Positions 45,268 to 52,931 of a DNA stretch of 58,905 nt are shown here, in pieces. Position numbers and translations under genes: made by a program. The notes under the pieces were generated by a model, which worked only from the letters and a program-made list of their open reading frames with translations, was not told the DNA's origin and made no database searches. This DNA is from Bacteroidales bacterium (lineage in GTDB: Bacteria; Bacteroidota; Bacteroidia; Bacteroidales; Muribaculaceae), in assembly GCA_020860445.1 (NCBI GenBank), contig JAJBUH010000251.1, forward strand, positions 1-58,905, written 5' to 3'. Positions within the stretch are counted from its first letter, which is position 1. Each line of letters starts with the position of its first letter.

Positions 45268-46629
45268 ATGGGCCGTCAGAAACGATCATATCCTCAAGGT
45301 CTCCTAACCCTCAATATGAATGGCGAGACTGATAAAGACAAGAAGTGCATGATTTACCTCCAATACACTTGGAATGGAAAAATCAAGCGCAAGGGGACTG
45401 GTGTACGCTGTAGGTTCGCCGACTGGAATCAAAGTGGCAATCGGGGCAAGGGCGAGCTAAGAGCAACCTATGGTAAGGAGTATGTTAGGGATAATGCTGT
45501 TCTCCAGCAGCTCTTGACTAAGTATGATAATCTTATTAAGGATTATTTTTTGAAATATCCTGACAAACTTACCTTCGATGCGATTAAGGAAATCTTGGAG
45601 GATAAGCCCATTGTTCGCAAAGATGGTGGCAGAGACTTTGTGGAATATGCCAAATCCGTCATCGAGAGCCGTTATCGCAGAAATGTTATTCGTCGCTCGC
45701 GATATGAAAATCACATGTCGAGCCTCAACATATTTGGCCAGTTCTTGCGGTCAACAAAATCGGGCACCTATGAGCCTGATAAGATCTATTTGTCGGATAT
45801 TTCTACAGAGCTTATAGATAAGCTTATCAAGTGGCGTAGGGAGGTTAAGATGAACAGTGATGAGACCATTAACCATGCTCTCACTCCAATACTCAATGCC
45901 GTAGAGGAAGCGGCTCTGAATGGTTATATTCCCCAAGAGTTGAATGCTCGGCTACAAGACATGAGGATTATCGTGAAGCCACCACTGGATGATAGCGGCG
46001 ATAAGGAGTTCGATGGGAAATATTTGACTGAGGAACAACTTAAGCAGCTGGTTGAGGCTTACGATAAATGTAAGGAAGTGCGCCGTAAAGAATATTTGGA
46101 AATGTTCTTATTCGCTTTCCATGCCTGTGGGCTTCGTGTCGTTGATGTGATGACGCTCCAATGGGGGCATATTGATTTTAAGAAAAGAGAGTTGCGGAAA
46201 GTTTTGATAAAGACACAAACACGCCATGTGATACCGCTTAATGATGCAGCGATTACCATATTGGAGAAGTGGAAGAGCCGTGAGCTAAATAATCGCTACG
46301 TGTTCGGGCTTCTTGATGATGGGTTCAAGTATGCTGACAATGAAGAGGGCTTGTATAAAAAGCGTAACACATTGACCAAATCTATAAATCAATCCATTCG
46401 TGTGGTAGGTGAGCAGATTCAGCTGCCCTTCCCACTGACCATGCACGTGGCTCGCCATACCTTTGCGGTGTACGCTCTGAATCACAATACAAATCTCTCA
46501 GTGATTAGCCGTTTGCTCGGTCATGCCTCTACGGAAGTTACGGAGAAGGTGTATGCCCAGTTTCTAAACTCTACATTGACTGATGAAGTGGAGAGATTGA
46601 AGTTATCCTTCCTACCCACGAGCCTGTAA
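45268..46629 (+). CDS. tyrosine recombinase/integrase
   Basis: Site-specific recombinase expected to integrate and excise the element. The 453-aa protein has an N-terminal arm-binding domain (about 1-110), a core-binding SAM-like domain (about 120-230) and the catalytic domain with Arg290 in HACGLRVVDVM, His393 and Arg396 in HVARHTFAV, His419 in LLGHAS and the nucleophile Tyr429 in EKVYAQF. It is complete. Bacteroidetes prophages and conjugative elements both use this type. It is preceded by short repeats that may be arm sites and is convergent with the HTH gene. Confidence 0.93.
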   Translation: MGRQKRSYPQGLLTLNMNGETDKDKKCMIYLQYTWNGKIKRKGTGVRCRFADWNQSGNRGKGELRATYGKEYVRDNAVLQQLLTKYDNLIKDYFLKYPDKLTFDAIKEILEDKPIVRKDGGRDFVEYAKSVIESRYRRNVIRRSRYENHMSSLNIFGQFLRSTKSGTYEPDKIYLSDISTELIDKLIKWRREVKMNSDETINHALTPILNAVEEAALNGYIPQELNARLQDMRIIVKPPLDDSGDKEFDGKYLTEEQLKQLVEAYDKCKEVRRKEYLEMFLFAFHACGLRVVDVMTLQWGHIDFKKRELRKVLIKTQTRHVIPLNDAAITILEKWKSRELNNRYVFGLLDDGFKYADNEEGLYKKRNTLTKSINQSIRVVGEQIQLPFPLTMHVARHTFAVYALNHNTNLSVISRLLGHASTEVTEKVYAQFLNSTLTDEVERLKLSFLPTSL

Positions 46630-46636
46630 ACAAAAA

Positions 46637-46666
46637 CAGCGGAAGCCATATTGCAGGCCTCCGCTG
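46637..46666 (-). terminator. palindromic terminator between integrase and HTH genes
   Basis: An 11-bp stem (CAGCGGAAGCC with GGCCTCCGCTG, one wobble) is followed on the minus strand by a TTTTTG tail. It probably ends the leftward transcript and may also act on the integrase mRNA. Confidence 0.7.
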
Positions 46667-46699
46667 AATCGAATAAAAAACAAAAGTTAAACAACCAAT

Positions 46700-46996
46700 C
46701 TACTGTTGCCGGAATGGAGCCCGGTAACAGTATGCCAAAAAATCTTCGATGTCCTTTTGACTATACCAGAACTTATCGCCGTGCCTGGAATAGCCCAGAT
46801 AGCCTTCGTTGCGATAGTACGCTAAGGTCTGTCGGTTAACGCCCAAAAGCTCGCAGGCTTCTTTGGTGTCGTATATGGTCTTAAGCTTGGATGCTTCGTG
46901 TTGCTGAATCAGTGCCTCGAAGAAATCATGGAGGTCGCCGATGGTCAGCGTAATCTTAGTTTCGCGCGGTAGATCAGTGATATTGATCTTTCTCAA
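46700..46996 (-). CDS. helix-turn-helix (MerR/excisionase-like) protein
   Basis: Small DNA-binding protein, probably an excisionase or transcription regulator of the element. The C-terminal half (about TIYDTKEACELLGVNRQTLAYYRNEGYLGYSRHGDKFWYSQKDIEDFLAYC) is a winged HTH of the helix_turn_helix_17 type. The frame is open from 47038, but the only upstream starts are TTG codons. A TAnnTTTG box reads leftward at 47036-47043, so the first TTG would lie inside the promoter. I therefore prefer TTG 46996 (LRKINITDLPRETK), which aligns with the usual N-terminus of such proteins. It lies between the integrase and the paralogous pair. Confidence 0.8.
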   Translation of the reverse strand: MRKINITDLPRETKITLTIGDLHDFFEALIQQHEASKLKTIYDTKEACELLGVNRQTLAYYRNEGYLGYSRHGDKFWYSQKDIEDFLAYCYRAPFRQQ

Positions 46997-47035
46997 ATGT
47001 AGCCATATTTTAGGGGGAGGAGAGAGGATTTTACT

Positions 47036-47043
47036 CAAATATA
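47036..47043 (-). promoter_or_regulatory. -7 box for the HTH gene
   Basis: Reads TATATTTG (TAnnTTTG) on the minus strand. It argues against the first open codon at 47038 as the true start. Confidence 0.4.
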
Positions 47044-47064
47044 CATTTCGGTGTCTCTGGACTT

Positions 47065-47610
47065 TTATAGATCAAGCGCAATATCAATTTCATCTATGAT
47101 AAACCCTAAGTCAGAGTTTATCGAATGAAATATTTGTTCTTCCACATAATAGTAGGGATAAAGATTTGGGAGAGTTACTTCCTGGGTTGAGCCATCCTTT
47201 TTCTTGATTATGAGGTTAAAGGGATCGAATTTCTTCTTACCATACACAACCTCTATCGTGTCGTATATAGGGTGGTCTACTTGAAATGAGAGACGAGTTA
47301 AAAGCCAATCTTCATTGGGCATCTTATCGTATTCGTCTTTATCCATCAGGTTGTCAATCCATTTTAGGACTGAATCTTCATCTCCGCTTTGATTGTACTT
47401 ATATATCTGTCCAAAACACATCTCGAAATCCTCTAGTTCTCGTGTTTTGAGCACCATTGCTATTTTTCTTAATCCTTCATTGTGGGGCCAGAAATCAAAG
47501 AAAAAGGGGCTAGAGGAAAGTTCTTTTATTTCATCGTACCATTCAGGAGAAAACACATCTGAGAACAAAATCTCCTTACCAGTAATCCCAGAAAAAAAAG
47601 ACCTTGTCAT
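47065..47610 (-). CDS. uncharacterised acidic protein, paralog of 47790-48377
   Basis: Family not recognised. The 181-aa product begins FFSGITGKEILF and contains WIDNLMDKDEYDKMPNEDW and DTIEVVYGKKKFDPFNLIIKKKDGSTQEVTLPNL. All of these recur in the next upstream gene, so the two arose by duplication. No signal peptide or membrane segment; the composition is acidic. The Lys-rich KKKDG turn followed by a beta-rich segment suggests an alpha/beta fold. Location in the leftward block next to the HTH gene fits an accessory or host-interaction role, but no function can be given. Confidence 0.7.
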   Translation of the reverse strand: MTRSFFSGITGKEILFSDVFSPEWYDEIKELSSSPFFFDFWPHNEGLRKIAMVLKTRELEDFEMCFGQIYKYNQSGDEDSVLKWIDNLMDKDEYDKMPNEDWLLTRLSFQVDHPIYDTIEVVYGKKKFDPFNLIIKKKDGSTQEVTLPNLYPYYYVEEQIFHSINSDLGFIIDEIDIALDL

Positions 47611-47789
47611 TCATACGATTTACAAATTCATTACCAGTCATTTAAATGATTTTTTAAGGAAAACGTAGGATTATCCCACGTTACGTTCTACTTACTTTTA
47701 TAGGGTTTACTTGGTTATCACACATTCTGCAATATCACTAATGGAGGAGCTCTTGGGTTCATCATAACTATCATTTTACTCATGGTTGT

Positions 47790-48377
47790 TTAGTCGTTGC
47801 TGGATTGTTCCCAACCCATATTCTCCTTCAGCTCGGCAATCATCGTGGTTACATCGCTGTTCAAGAAAATGATTGGATCATGGTCAAAATCAACATCAGC
47901 GGTCAGGTGGCTTACGCTTACTGTTTCTGTAGTGCCATCTTTTTTCTTTACCGTGATGATAAAGGGATCGAACGCTTTTTGGCCATACTCAACTACGATA
48001 GTGTCGATTATTGGGTCATCGACTTGGATTGTGATGCGAGGATAGCCCCAGTCTTCATGCTCCATCTGATAGTACTCGTCCTTATCCATCAGGTTGTTTA
48101 TTGCGTTGATAAAGGTTTCATCGTGCGCATCGTCATAGCCATTATTGTCTTGATAGTACTCTTCAAGGTTTACAGGCTCGCCTGATTTTAGTACAGACCA
48201 CACGTGTTGTATGTCATCTTCGTCTCCATTAGAATCCAGAAGATACATACCATCGAAATAGCCTTGATTAGGATTGGGGCTATCGGGAAGCTCCTCTACG
48301 AATGCAAGTTCTTTTCCTGTAAAATCTGAGAAAAAGACCTTGTTCTTCATGATGTTGATAAATTTTTCTCGTTCCAT
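47790..48377 (-). CDS. uncharacterised acidic protein, paralog of 47065-47610
   Basis: Family not recognised. It shares VFFSDFTGKELAF, INNLMDKDEYYQMEHEDW and DTIVVEYGQKAFDPFIITVKKKDGTTETVS with its neighbour, over most of its length. It is strongly acidic, especially in the first 100 residues. The open frame reaches 48422, but an internal ATG at 48377 (MEREKF) or 48350 (MKNKVFF) aligns better with the paralog. The C-terminus ends in a helix (DVTTMIAELKENMGWEQ). No membrane segment. Confidence 0.68.
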   Translation of the reverse strand: MEREKFINIMKNKVFFSDFTGKELAFVEELPDSPNPNQGYFDGMYLLDSNGDEDDIQHVWSVLKSGEPVNLEEYYQDNNGYDDAHDETFINAINNLMDKDEYYQMEHEDWGYPRITIQVDDPIIDTIVVEYGQKAFDPFIITVKKKDGTTETVSVSHLTADVDFDHDPIIFLNSDVTTMIAELKENMGWEQSSND

Positions 48378-48523
48378 ATAAAGTTGTTTTTTAGAGCGCG
48401 GGCGGTTGCCAACGCAGTGCACTTATTTTATATTTTCTTACTTTTGTCATTCTTCCTTACTACCTTATAAGGTCAGGTAAGGGGGCGCTCTTAAAGTTTT
48501 CATATATTTCTGTGTTACTCGGG

Positions 48524-49693
48524 TTATTTGTTGAAGTTAGGCCATATTATCAGGCTCTTCTTTGATTTTGTGTCTTTGTTCTTGTAATCCTCCAAGGCCT
48601 TGTCGAATAGGGCGCATGGAGAAAACCCATTTTGCTGAACCAGTCGAGAGCGCCCTTCAAGCACCCAGTTCATGATTCCTGGGAGTTCGTGGGCGATTAT
48701 GGTAGAGGCCAGCTTTGGGTCGATCTGCTTCTTGGGAATCTCCACGTTGAAAGGTGCGATGAGGAAGCGGCGATAGTAGCCGTTGGAACGGTCGTTGGTC
48801 TTTGGCAGCTCGTTCATGCAGAATATCATCTTAGGATAGTCTGTAGTGGTTATCACATCTTCGTAAAGCACCTTAGCGCTTATTGGCTCGCCGCTGGCCA
48901 TTCTCTTGAACACATCGCCTTGGAATGCCTCAGGGGAGACATCGGAGCAGGTGTTGAGCAGCTTCCCGATTATGTTGCTTCTGTGATTCGCACTATGTTC
49001 CCCATAGCATAAATCCGATATGGATTCGTGGCTCACGTTGCCAGAGCCTATTAGGGCATGGGCTATATCGAGGAAAACTGATTTTCCGTTGCAGCCCTTC
49101 CCATAGAGGAAAAGCACCTTCTCCAACTTTAGACTTGAGGCGAATATCCAGCCCAAAAACTCGGCAAGCACCAACTGGCCGCTAGGGTCAGGCATCACTC
49201 TGTCAAGATATGATTTGAACTTGGGGCATTGGGCGGTGGGATCGTAATCGAAGGGGAGGGCGTATCTGAAATAATCCGTCCACTGGTGCGGCACGAGTTG
49301 CATCTTGGTCAGATCGAGAGTGCCGTTGTTGAAGTTGATCTTGTCGGGTGCTTGGGTAGGAAACAAACCCATCATGGAATATGGGAACTGCCTCACCAAA
49401 TCCTCAATCCTCTTGCGTTCCTTCCCGGCGATGCCGTCGTTTAGAATTGAGCAGTTGCTGTAGATGAGGAACTGGGTAAGGTAGGACTTGGGTATCTCCA
49501 CCCACATCTTCCCATGATAGCAGTAAAGCTTTGAGTCCATGCAGGAGAATGCATAGCCAAGGCTCTTCGCTGCCTTTTGGATAGTGTCGCAAATCTCAGC
49601 GCAGGATTTGCCTGAAAACGGCTTATTCTGGAAGCTCGATTGAAGCTGCCCCACTATGGCATTAAGCGTTTGTTTTAGTTGGTTCATAATCAT
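48524..49693 (-). CDS. D5-like SF3 helicase (DUF5906), short form
   Basis: Replicative superfamily-3 DNA helicase of the phage P4/D5 primase-helicase kind, expected to unwind the element's origin. The 389-aa protein has an N-terminal D5-like region (about 1-170), Walker A GKGCNGKS (198-205), a Walker B/B' region near 250-300, and the sensor-like MIFCMNELPKTND near 290, followed by YYRRFLIAPF. The archaeo-eukaryotic primase domain found in larger relatives is absent, and the C-terminal winged helix seems short, ending in a Lys-rich tail. A separate primase is not visible in the window, so priming may rely on the host. Confidence 0.85.
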   Translation of the reverse strand: MIMNQLKQTLNAIVGQLQSSFQNKPFSGKSCAEICDTIQKAAKSLGYAFSCMDSKLYCYHGKMWVEIPKSYLTQFLIYSNCSILNDGIAGKERKRIEDLVRQFPYSMMGLFPTQAPDKINFNNGTLDLTKMQLVPHQWTDYFRYALPFDYDPTAQCPKFKSYLDRVMPDPSGQLVLAEFLGWIFASSLKLEKVLFLYGKGCNGKSVFLDIAHALIGSGNVSHESISDLCYGEHSANHRSNIIGKLLNTCSDVSPEAFQGDVFKRMASGEPISAKVLYEDVITTTDYPKMIFCMNELPKTNDRSNGYYRRFLIAPFNVEIPKKQIDPKLASTIIAHELPGIMNWVLEGRSRLVQQNGFSPCALFDKALEDYKNKDTKSKKSLIIWPNFNK

Positions 49694-49732
49694 TTTAATA
49701 AATGGGGCGCCAAACTTAACGCCCCATTTGGA

Positions 49733-50884
49733 TTAGTCTTTAGAGTTGAAGTACTCATTCATGGCTGCCTGAATACGCTCTCCCATTTTTGTTGCTGTGG
49801 GAGTAATCCATTTGCCTTTTGAGTTTTGAACTTTCTCGGTGATCTTACCAGCGTCTATCTGGTTGATGAAGGCAACAAGTTCTTTCGTTGACTCTTCTTT
49901 TTTCGTCCACCTTTTGTTTATGGGTTCGATGCATTGTTTACTCTTTTGCGGAGCATTACTTTCCTCCCCAAACTTCTTAACCAATGCGTCATGAATCGGA
50001 GCATATTTGTTGGCTTGATCACTAAGTGTGGAATCCAATTTATCCTCTCCATTGATTACCTTCACAAGTTTGTCAATCTTTGTCTCGCGGCATTCACCTG
50101 TTACATTCTCCCATGCAGCAGTGTAGTTATAGCCATTAGCTACAAGCACCTTGACTTTTTCAAGGATAGGGTTGCCGGTCTTGACGTATGCACCGAGAAG
50201 ATACTCTTCCCCATTCCAAGGCTTAGAAGCGCTATTTACGGCCATAAGGATTTTGGCAATGTCAAAATCACCCTTAACCGTAGCATACACTGCAAACAAG
50301 GAAATCTTGGAGGAAAGTGCCATAGCCTTGAAAGCTTTAACTCTATGATGCCCATCTATGGAGGATATGGCATTTAAAAGTTCGTCAATGTCAGTAACCT
50401 CTACTTGTTCACCATCTTCATCCTCCTTATATACCTTACGCCCCATAGCGTATGCCATTAAAGCTGGGATAACTATAATCGGATTTTGAAAACATGTTTC
50501 TGACGCACTGTTTCTGATTATATCAGAATGTCTGTCATCGACAGTTCTTTGAAGATCCAGTGAATAGAGTGGGATTACTGGGTACTCGCCTAAGCATGGT
50601 GATACCTTGAATATGGCATTTTTGCCATCATTGAAAGGTACCATTAGAGAGGGATGGCATTCTATTTGATAGGATACCACCATTCTGAATAGGCTTGCTC
50701 TTTCCTTTGGGGGAAGATCTTTAGCGAAGCCTAGTGGTTGATTGAACAAAGCTAATAGCTCTGCTTTCTTGTCAACGGCTGCGGTCGGAGCCGCTTTTTC
50801 GTGTGTGGGAGCCTCCGTTGATGGCTCTCGTATCGGATCGGGACTGTGCCCGCCCGATATTTCAGTGGGTGTGGTTTCTTCCAT
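49733..50884 (-). CDS. ParB/Srx-fold (ParB-like nuclease domain) protein
   Basis: Protein with a ParB-like catalytic fold: the DGHHR motif lies in SSIDGHHRVKAFKAM (about 177-181 from this start), preceded by IPLYSLDLQR, which resembles the ParB N-terminal strand. Such domains occur in partition proteins, in sulfiredoxin-like enzymes and in phage ParB-like nucleases. A C-terminal KGKWITPTATKMGERIQAAMNEY region is helical. The frame is open to 50923, but I favour ATG 50884 (MEETTPTEISGG), as the extra residues are low in conservation value. It is upstream of the helicase gene in the same leftward operon, suggesting a role in replication or maintenance. Confidence 0.7.
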   Translation of the reverse strand: MEETTPTEISGGHSPDPIREPSTEAPTHEKAAPTAAVDKKAELLALFNQPLGFAKDLPPKERASLFRMVVSYQIECHPSLMVPFNDGKNAIFKVSPCLGEYPVIPLYSLDLQRTVDDRHSDIIRNSASETCFQNPIIVIPALMAYAMGRKVYKEDEDGEQVEVTDIDELLNAISSIDGHHRVKAFKAMALSSKISLFAVYATVKGDFDIAKILMAVNSASKPWNGEEYLLGAYVKTGNPILEKVKVLVANGYNYTAAWENVTGECRETKIDKLVKVINGEDKLDSTLSDQANKYAPIHDALVKKFGEESNAPQKSKQCIEPINKRWTKKEESTKELVAFINQIDAGKITEKVQNSKGKWITPTATKMGERIQAAMNEYFNSKD

Positions 50885-50923
50885 ATTTATAATATGTATT
50901 TGTGCTGATTGCCCTGCTACCAA

Positions 50924-51402
50924 TCAGCGGTTGGTAAATAGCACTTAACAGGAGTGCTTTAGGTTTAATCCAGTATGTCAATGTACGCTTGCTATGCCTT
51001 TGAGGGAGGGGAGTTGAGAAGAGTTGCCTCATCGGTTTCACAGTGCAAAGGTAGGGATTACCCCATACCTGACCGAGCCAAAACTGAACTTCGATATTGC
51101 CATTTTTTCGTGTTCACTTTTGTTGGTGTATTCGGGGATTACATAGAATCGATTTTATCATTTTGTGCAAAGGATTGCAAATGTTCTGAATGAATAGTTA
51201 TCGGGTTTACTAATATCTAAAGATTTTTTATTACTTTTGCGGTGATGAATAAAAAAGATTTATCGAGTGGCAGCATGGTTGGTCGCTGCATATCCAAATC
51301 CCAACCAATAAATAACAAGAGTACATTTAAATTCTTAAAAACAGTAATTGTAGGATAACTAACACCCTTAGGACTATTTGAGGAATATCGCACAAGGCAG
51401 AA
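50924..51402. other. divergent control region of the mobile element
   Basis: About 480 bp without a convincing gene. It holds a leftward -7 box reading TACCTTTG on the minus strand (51046-51053) and a rightward -7 box TACTTTTG (51232-51239). It therefore resembles the switch region between two phage-like transcription units. No clear operator repeats were found by eye. Confidence 0.55.
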
Positions 51403-51960
51403 ATGTCTCAGTTTTTTGGCGATTTGATTAAAATCCTTGTTGAATACGAATCTACTGACAGGCTCAATAAATACGAGAAGAAAGTCTTTGACAAGGTAAC
51501 GAGAATAGTAAACGAAGGAGTAGAAAAGGATCAAGCGAGGTCGGCAAGGGCGCACGGTACCCATTGGCTTTTACAGGACGGTCGCATGCAAATCGTTAAG
51601 AGCATGATTAGACATTATTGGAAAATGCTGATGAAAGATGAAAACGAAAATGCCAGACTTACCAAAGATAAAGCGCGATTGTATGCCACAGCAATGGTTG
51701 TGATGCAATTCAGACCGCCTAAGAGCCAGAATGGTAAGAATCCTGTCGAAATGAAATTTTTTGAGACTCAGTTCAAAGATGATGAGGAATTCAAGTTTCG
51801 TAGAGGCACGATTAGTGATTACATTACTATTAGAATACCATGCATCCAAAATGGTGACCCCAGATCCAAAGTTAAGTTATCCATAGACCAGAAAAAAAAG
51901 ATAAAAGCTACAGTAGAAGAATTGAATGCCACATTCCATATGTGGTTCAGAGATTTTTAA
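51403..51960 (+). CDS. uncharacterised protein, first gene of the rightward block
   Basis: Family not recognised. The 185-aa product has an N-terminal helical segment (DLIKILVEYESTDRLNKYEKKVFDKVTRIVNEG) and a Lys/Arg-rich middle, and ends with IDQKKKIKATVEELNATFHMWFRDF. It has no signal peptide or membrane helix. As the first product of the rightward transcript it may be a regulator, but no HTH is evident. The -7 box at 51232-51239 is 164 bp upstream. Confidence 0.65.
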   Translation: MSQFFGDLIKILVEYESTDRLNKYEKKVFDKVTRIVNEGVEKDQARSARAHGTHWLLQDGRMQIVKSMIRHYWKMLMKDENENARLTKDKARLYATAMVVMQFRPPKSQNGKNPVEMKFFETQFKDDEEFKFRRGTISDYITIRIPCIQNGDPRSKVKLSIDQKKKIKATVEELNATFHMWFRDF

Positions 51961-51961
51961 A

Positions 51962-52117
51962 ATGAGTAAGAGTCCGGCTAAGAAACAAAACGGCTGGGCT
52001 ATTTTTGTATCTATACTTCACATAATGCAGACTCCGCTTAACCAAACTGGATTCTGTATTGAGCCGTCCCACATCACTCCAATACCTTATATTTGTATAC
52101 ATAATATAATAATGTAG
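51962..52117 (+). CDS. small ORF (51 aa) coupled to the previous gene
   Basis: ATG lies one base after the stop of the 185-aa gene. The product MSKSPAKKQNGWAIFVSILH... has a short hydrophobic run and no known family. Its 3' end overlaps the -7 box of the structured RNA. Weakly supported. Confidence 0.35.
   Translation: MSKSPAKKQNGWAIFVSILHIMQTPLNQTGFCIEPSHITPIPYICIHNIIM
52088..52095 (+). promoter_or_regulatory. -7 box of the structured RNA
   Basis: TATATTTG matches TAnnTTTG. The predicted start near 52103 precedes the first paired element at 52118. Confidence 0.45.
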
Positions 52118-52303
52118 TCGGCCATTTCAACTCTTATTAAGTTAAGGGGGTCGGCGAGGCTATGGCTGTTGCGACTAAAGACAGCTTGAATCGGAAAGAT
52201 CAAGTTCCCTCAGCATAAAAACATGGCCGAAAGAAAACCACCCTTGTGTCGGCGCAGCCTTGGTAGAAACCCAAGCTCCCGATTCAGGGGCTTTCTTTTT
52301 TTA
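52103..52303 (+). ncRNA. candidate structured RNA / attenuator
   Basis: A 200-nt non-coding stretch with many complementary segments. TCGGCCAT (52118-52125) pairs with ATGGCCGA (52224-52231), GCTGT pairs with ACAGC inside it, and a 7-bp bulged hairpin closes 52185-52204. CTTGG...CCAAG forms a stem-loop near 52260-52275. A terminator stem with a T-run ends at 52303. CTTGAATCGG (52185-52194) can also pair over 10 bp with CCGATTCAGG (52279-52288), which would open the terminator. It may be a regulatory leader for the following small ORFs or a free small RNA. It matches no family I recognise. Confidence 0.5.
52273..52302 (+). terminator. terminator 1 of the rightward block
   Basis: AAGC(T)CCC...GGGGCTT stem followed by TCTTTTTTT. 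It competes with the antiterminator pairing described for the structured RNA. Confidence 0.75.
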
Positions 52304-52309
52304 TGCCGT

Positions 52310-52338
52310 TTCAAAAGCCCATGGTTGCCTTATATGTG
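52310..52338 (+). promoter_or_regulatory. 29-bp direct repeat, copy A
   Basis: TTCAAAA, then 5-6 variable bases, then GGTTGCCTTATATGTG. It matches copy B at 23 of 29 positions with identical internal spacing. It lies just after terminator 1 and 27 bp before a small ORF. Confidence 0.6.
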
Positions 52339-52364
52339 ACAATACGATAAAATACTATAATACA

Positions 52365-52541
52365 ATGATTCTAAACATTAACCAAATTTGTAAGATAGGA
52401 GACCTGATCTTAAAGACAGGTATCCTTGCCGCCGTGATAGTGGGCGTGAAAAAGATTAGCCCACAAAAAGCCTCCATCAAAGAGGAAGTAGAAATCACGC
52501 AAGACCCAACCGAGGAAGCACCGGCGAAGAGCCAGGAATAA
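52365..52541 (+). CDS. small membrane protein (58 aa)
   Basis: MILNINQICKIGDLILKTG and onward: one hydrophobic helix (about residues 14-28, LILKTGILAAVIVGV) followed by an acidic, Pro-rich tail (EVEITQDPTEEAPAKSQE). No family recognised. It is flanked by terminators 1 and 2 and preceded by 29-bp repeat copy A, so it forms a separate cassette. Confidence 0.6.
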   Translation: MILNINQICKIGDLILKTGILAAVIVGVKKISPQKASIKEEVEITQDPTEEAPAKSQE

Positions 52542-52554
52542 TCGTTTGGGCGAC

Positions 52555-52583
52555 AAGCAGTCCTTAGCGGCTGCTTTATTTTT
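52555..52583 (+). terminator. terminator 2 of the rightward block
   Basis: AAGCAG/CTGCTT stem extended by CC/GG with a one-base bulge, followed by TTATTTTTC. Confidence 0.7.
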
Positions 52584-52589
52584 CACCCC

Positions 52590-52618
52590 TTCAAAAAGTT
52601 CTGGTTGCCTTATCTGTG
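52590..52618 (+). promoter_or_regulatory. 29-bp direct repeat, copy B
   Basis: Second copy of the 52310-52338 repeat, again directly after a terminator and 45 bp before a small membrane-protein ORF. It may be a promoter or an operator. Confidence 0.6.
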
Positions 52619-52663
52619 TATAACGAATAACTAACTGAATAATAACCGAAAAAATAACGAACA

Positions 52664-52801
52664 ATGAACAACTTTAAGAACTTTGCTAAGGTGCTGGCAG
52701 TGGTGGTGAACATAATCTTCATCACAAGCACTACGATTGATGTGGCCAAGTATGTGAAAGGCCAGTGGAAGAAGAACCACAAGAAAATACAAAAATCATG
52801 A
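52664..52801 (+). CDS. small membrane protein (45 aa)
   Basis: MNNFKNFAKVLAVVVNIIFI and onward: a single hydrophobic helix (about 8-22) with a Lys-rich C-terminus (KGQWKKNHKKIQKS), giving an N-in/C-basic small membrane protein. No family recognised. Its stop overlaps the next start as ATGA. Confidence 0.6.
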   Translation: MNNFKNFAKVLAVVVNIIFITSTTIDVAKYVKGQWKKNHKKIQKS

Positions 52802-52929
52802 GGTATGATGACGGACGTGACTTGATCATCATACTTTTGGAAGTGCTCCAGTGCCTTCTGAAAGGGGAGAAGAAAATCTCCACGCTATTAAAGAAAAATA
52901 AACCAAACACAAAAACCCAAAAAGAATAA
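52798..52929 (+). CDS. small protein (43 aa) coupled to the previous ORF
   Basis: MRYDDGRDLIIILLEVLQCL and onward: amphipathic helix then a Lys-rich tail. ATGA overlap with the upstream ORF and two bases to the DUF3871 start suggest coupled translation of three genes. No family recognised. Confidence 0.5.
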   Translation: MRYDDGRDLIIILLEVLQCLLKGEKKISTLLKKNKPNTKTQKE

Positions 52930-52931
52930 CA

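Noticed and set aside
51245-51358. A 37-codon ORF (MNKKDLSSGSMVGRC and onward) just after the rightward -7 box.
   Set aside because: The ATG would be at or within a few bases of the transcription start, and the composition gives no family or structural hint. Chance is as likely.
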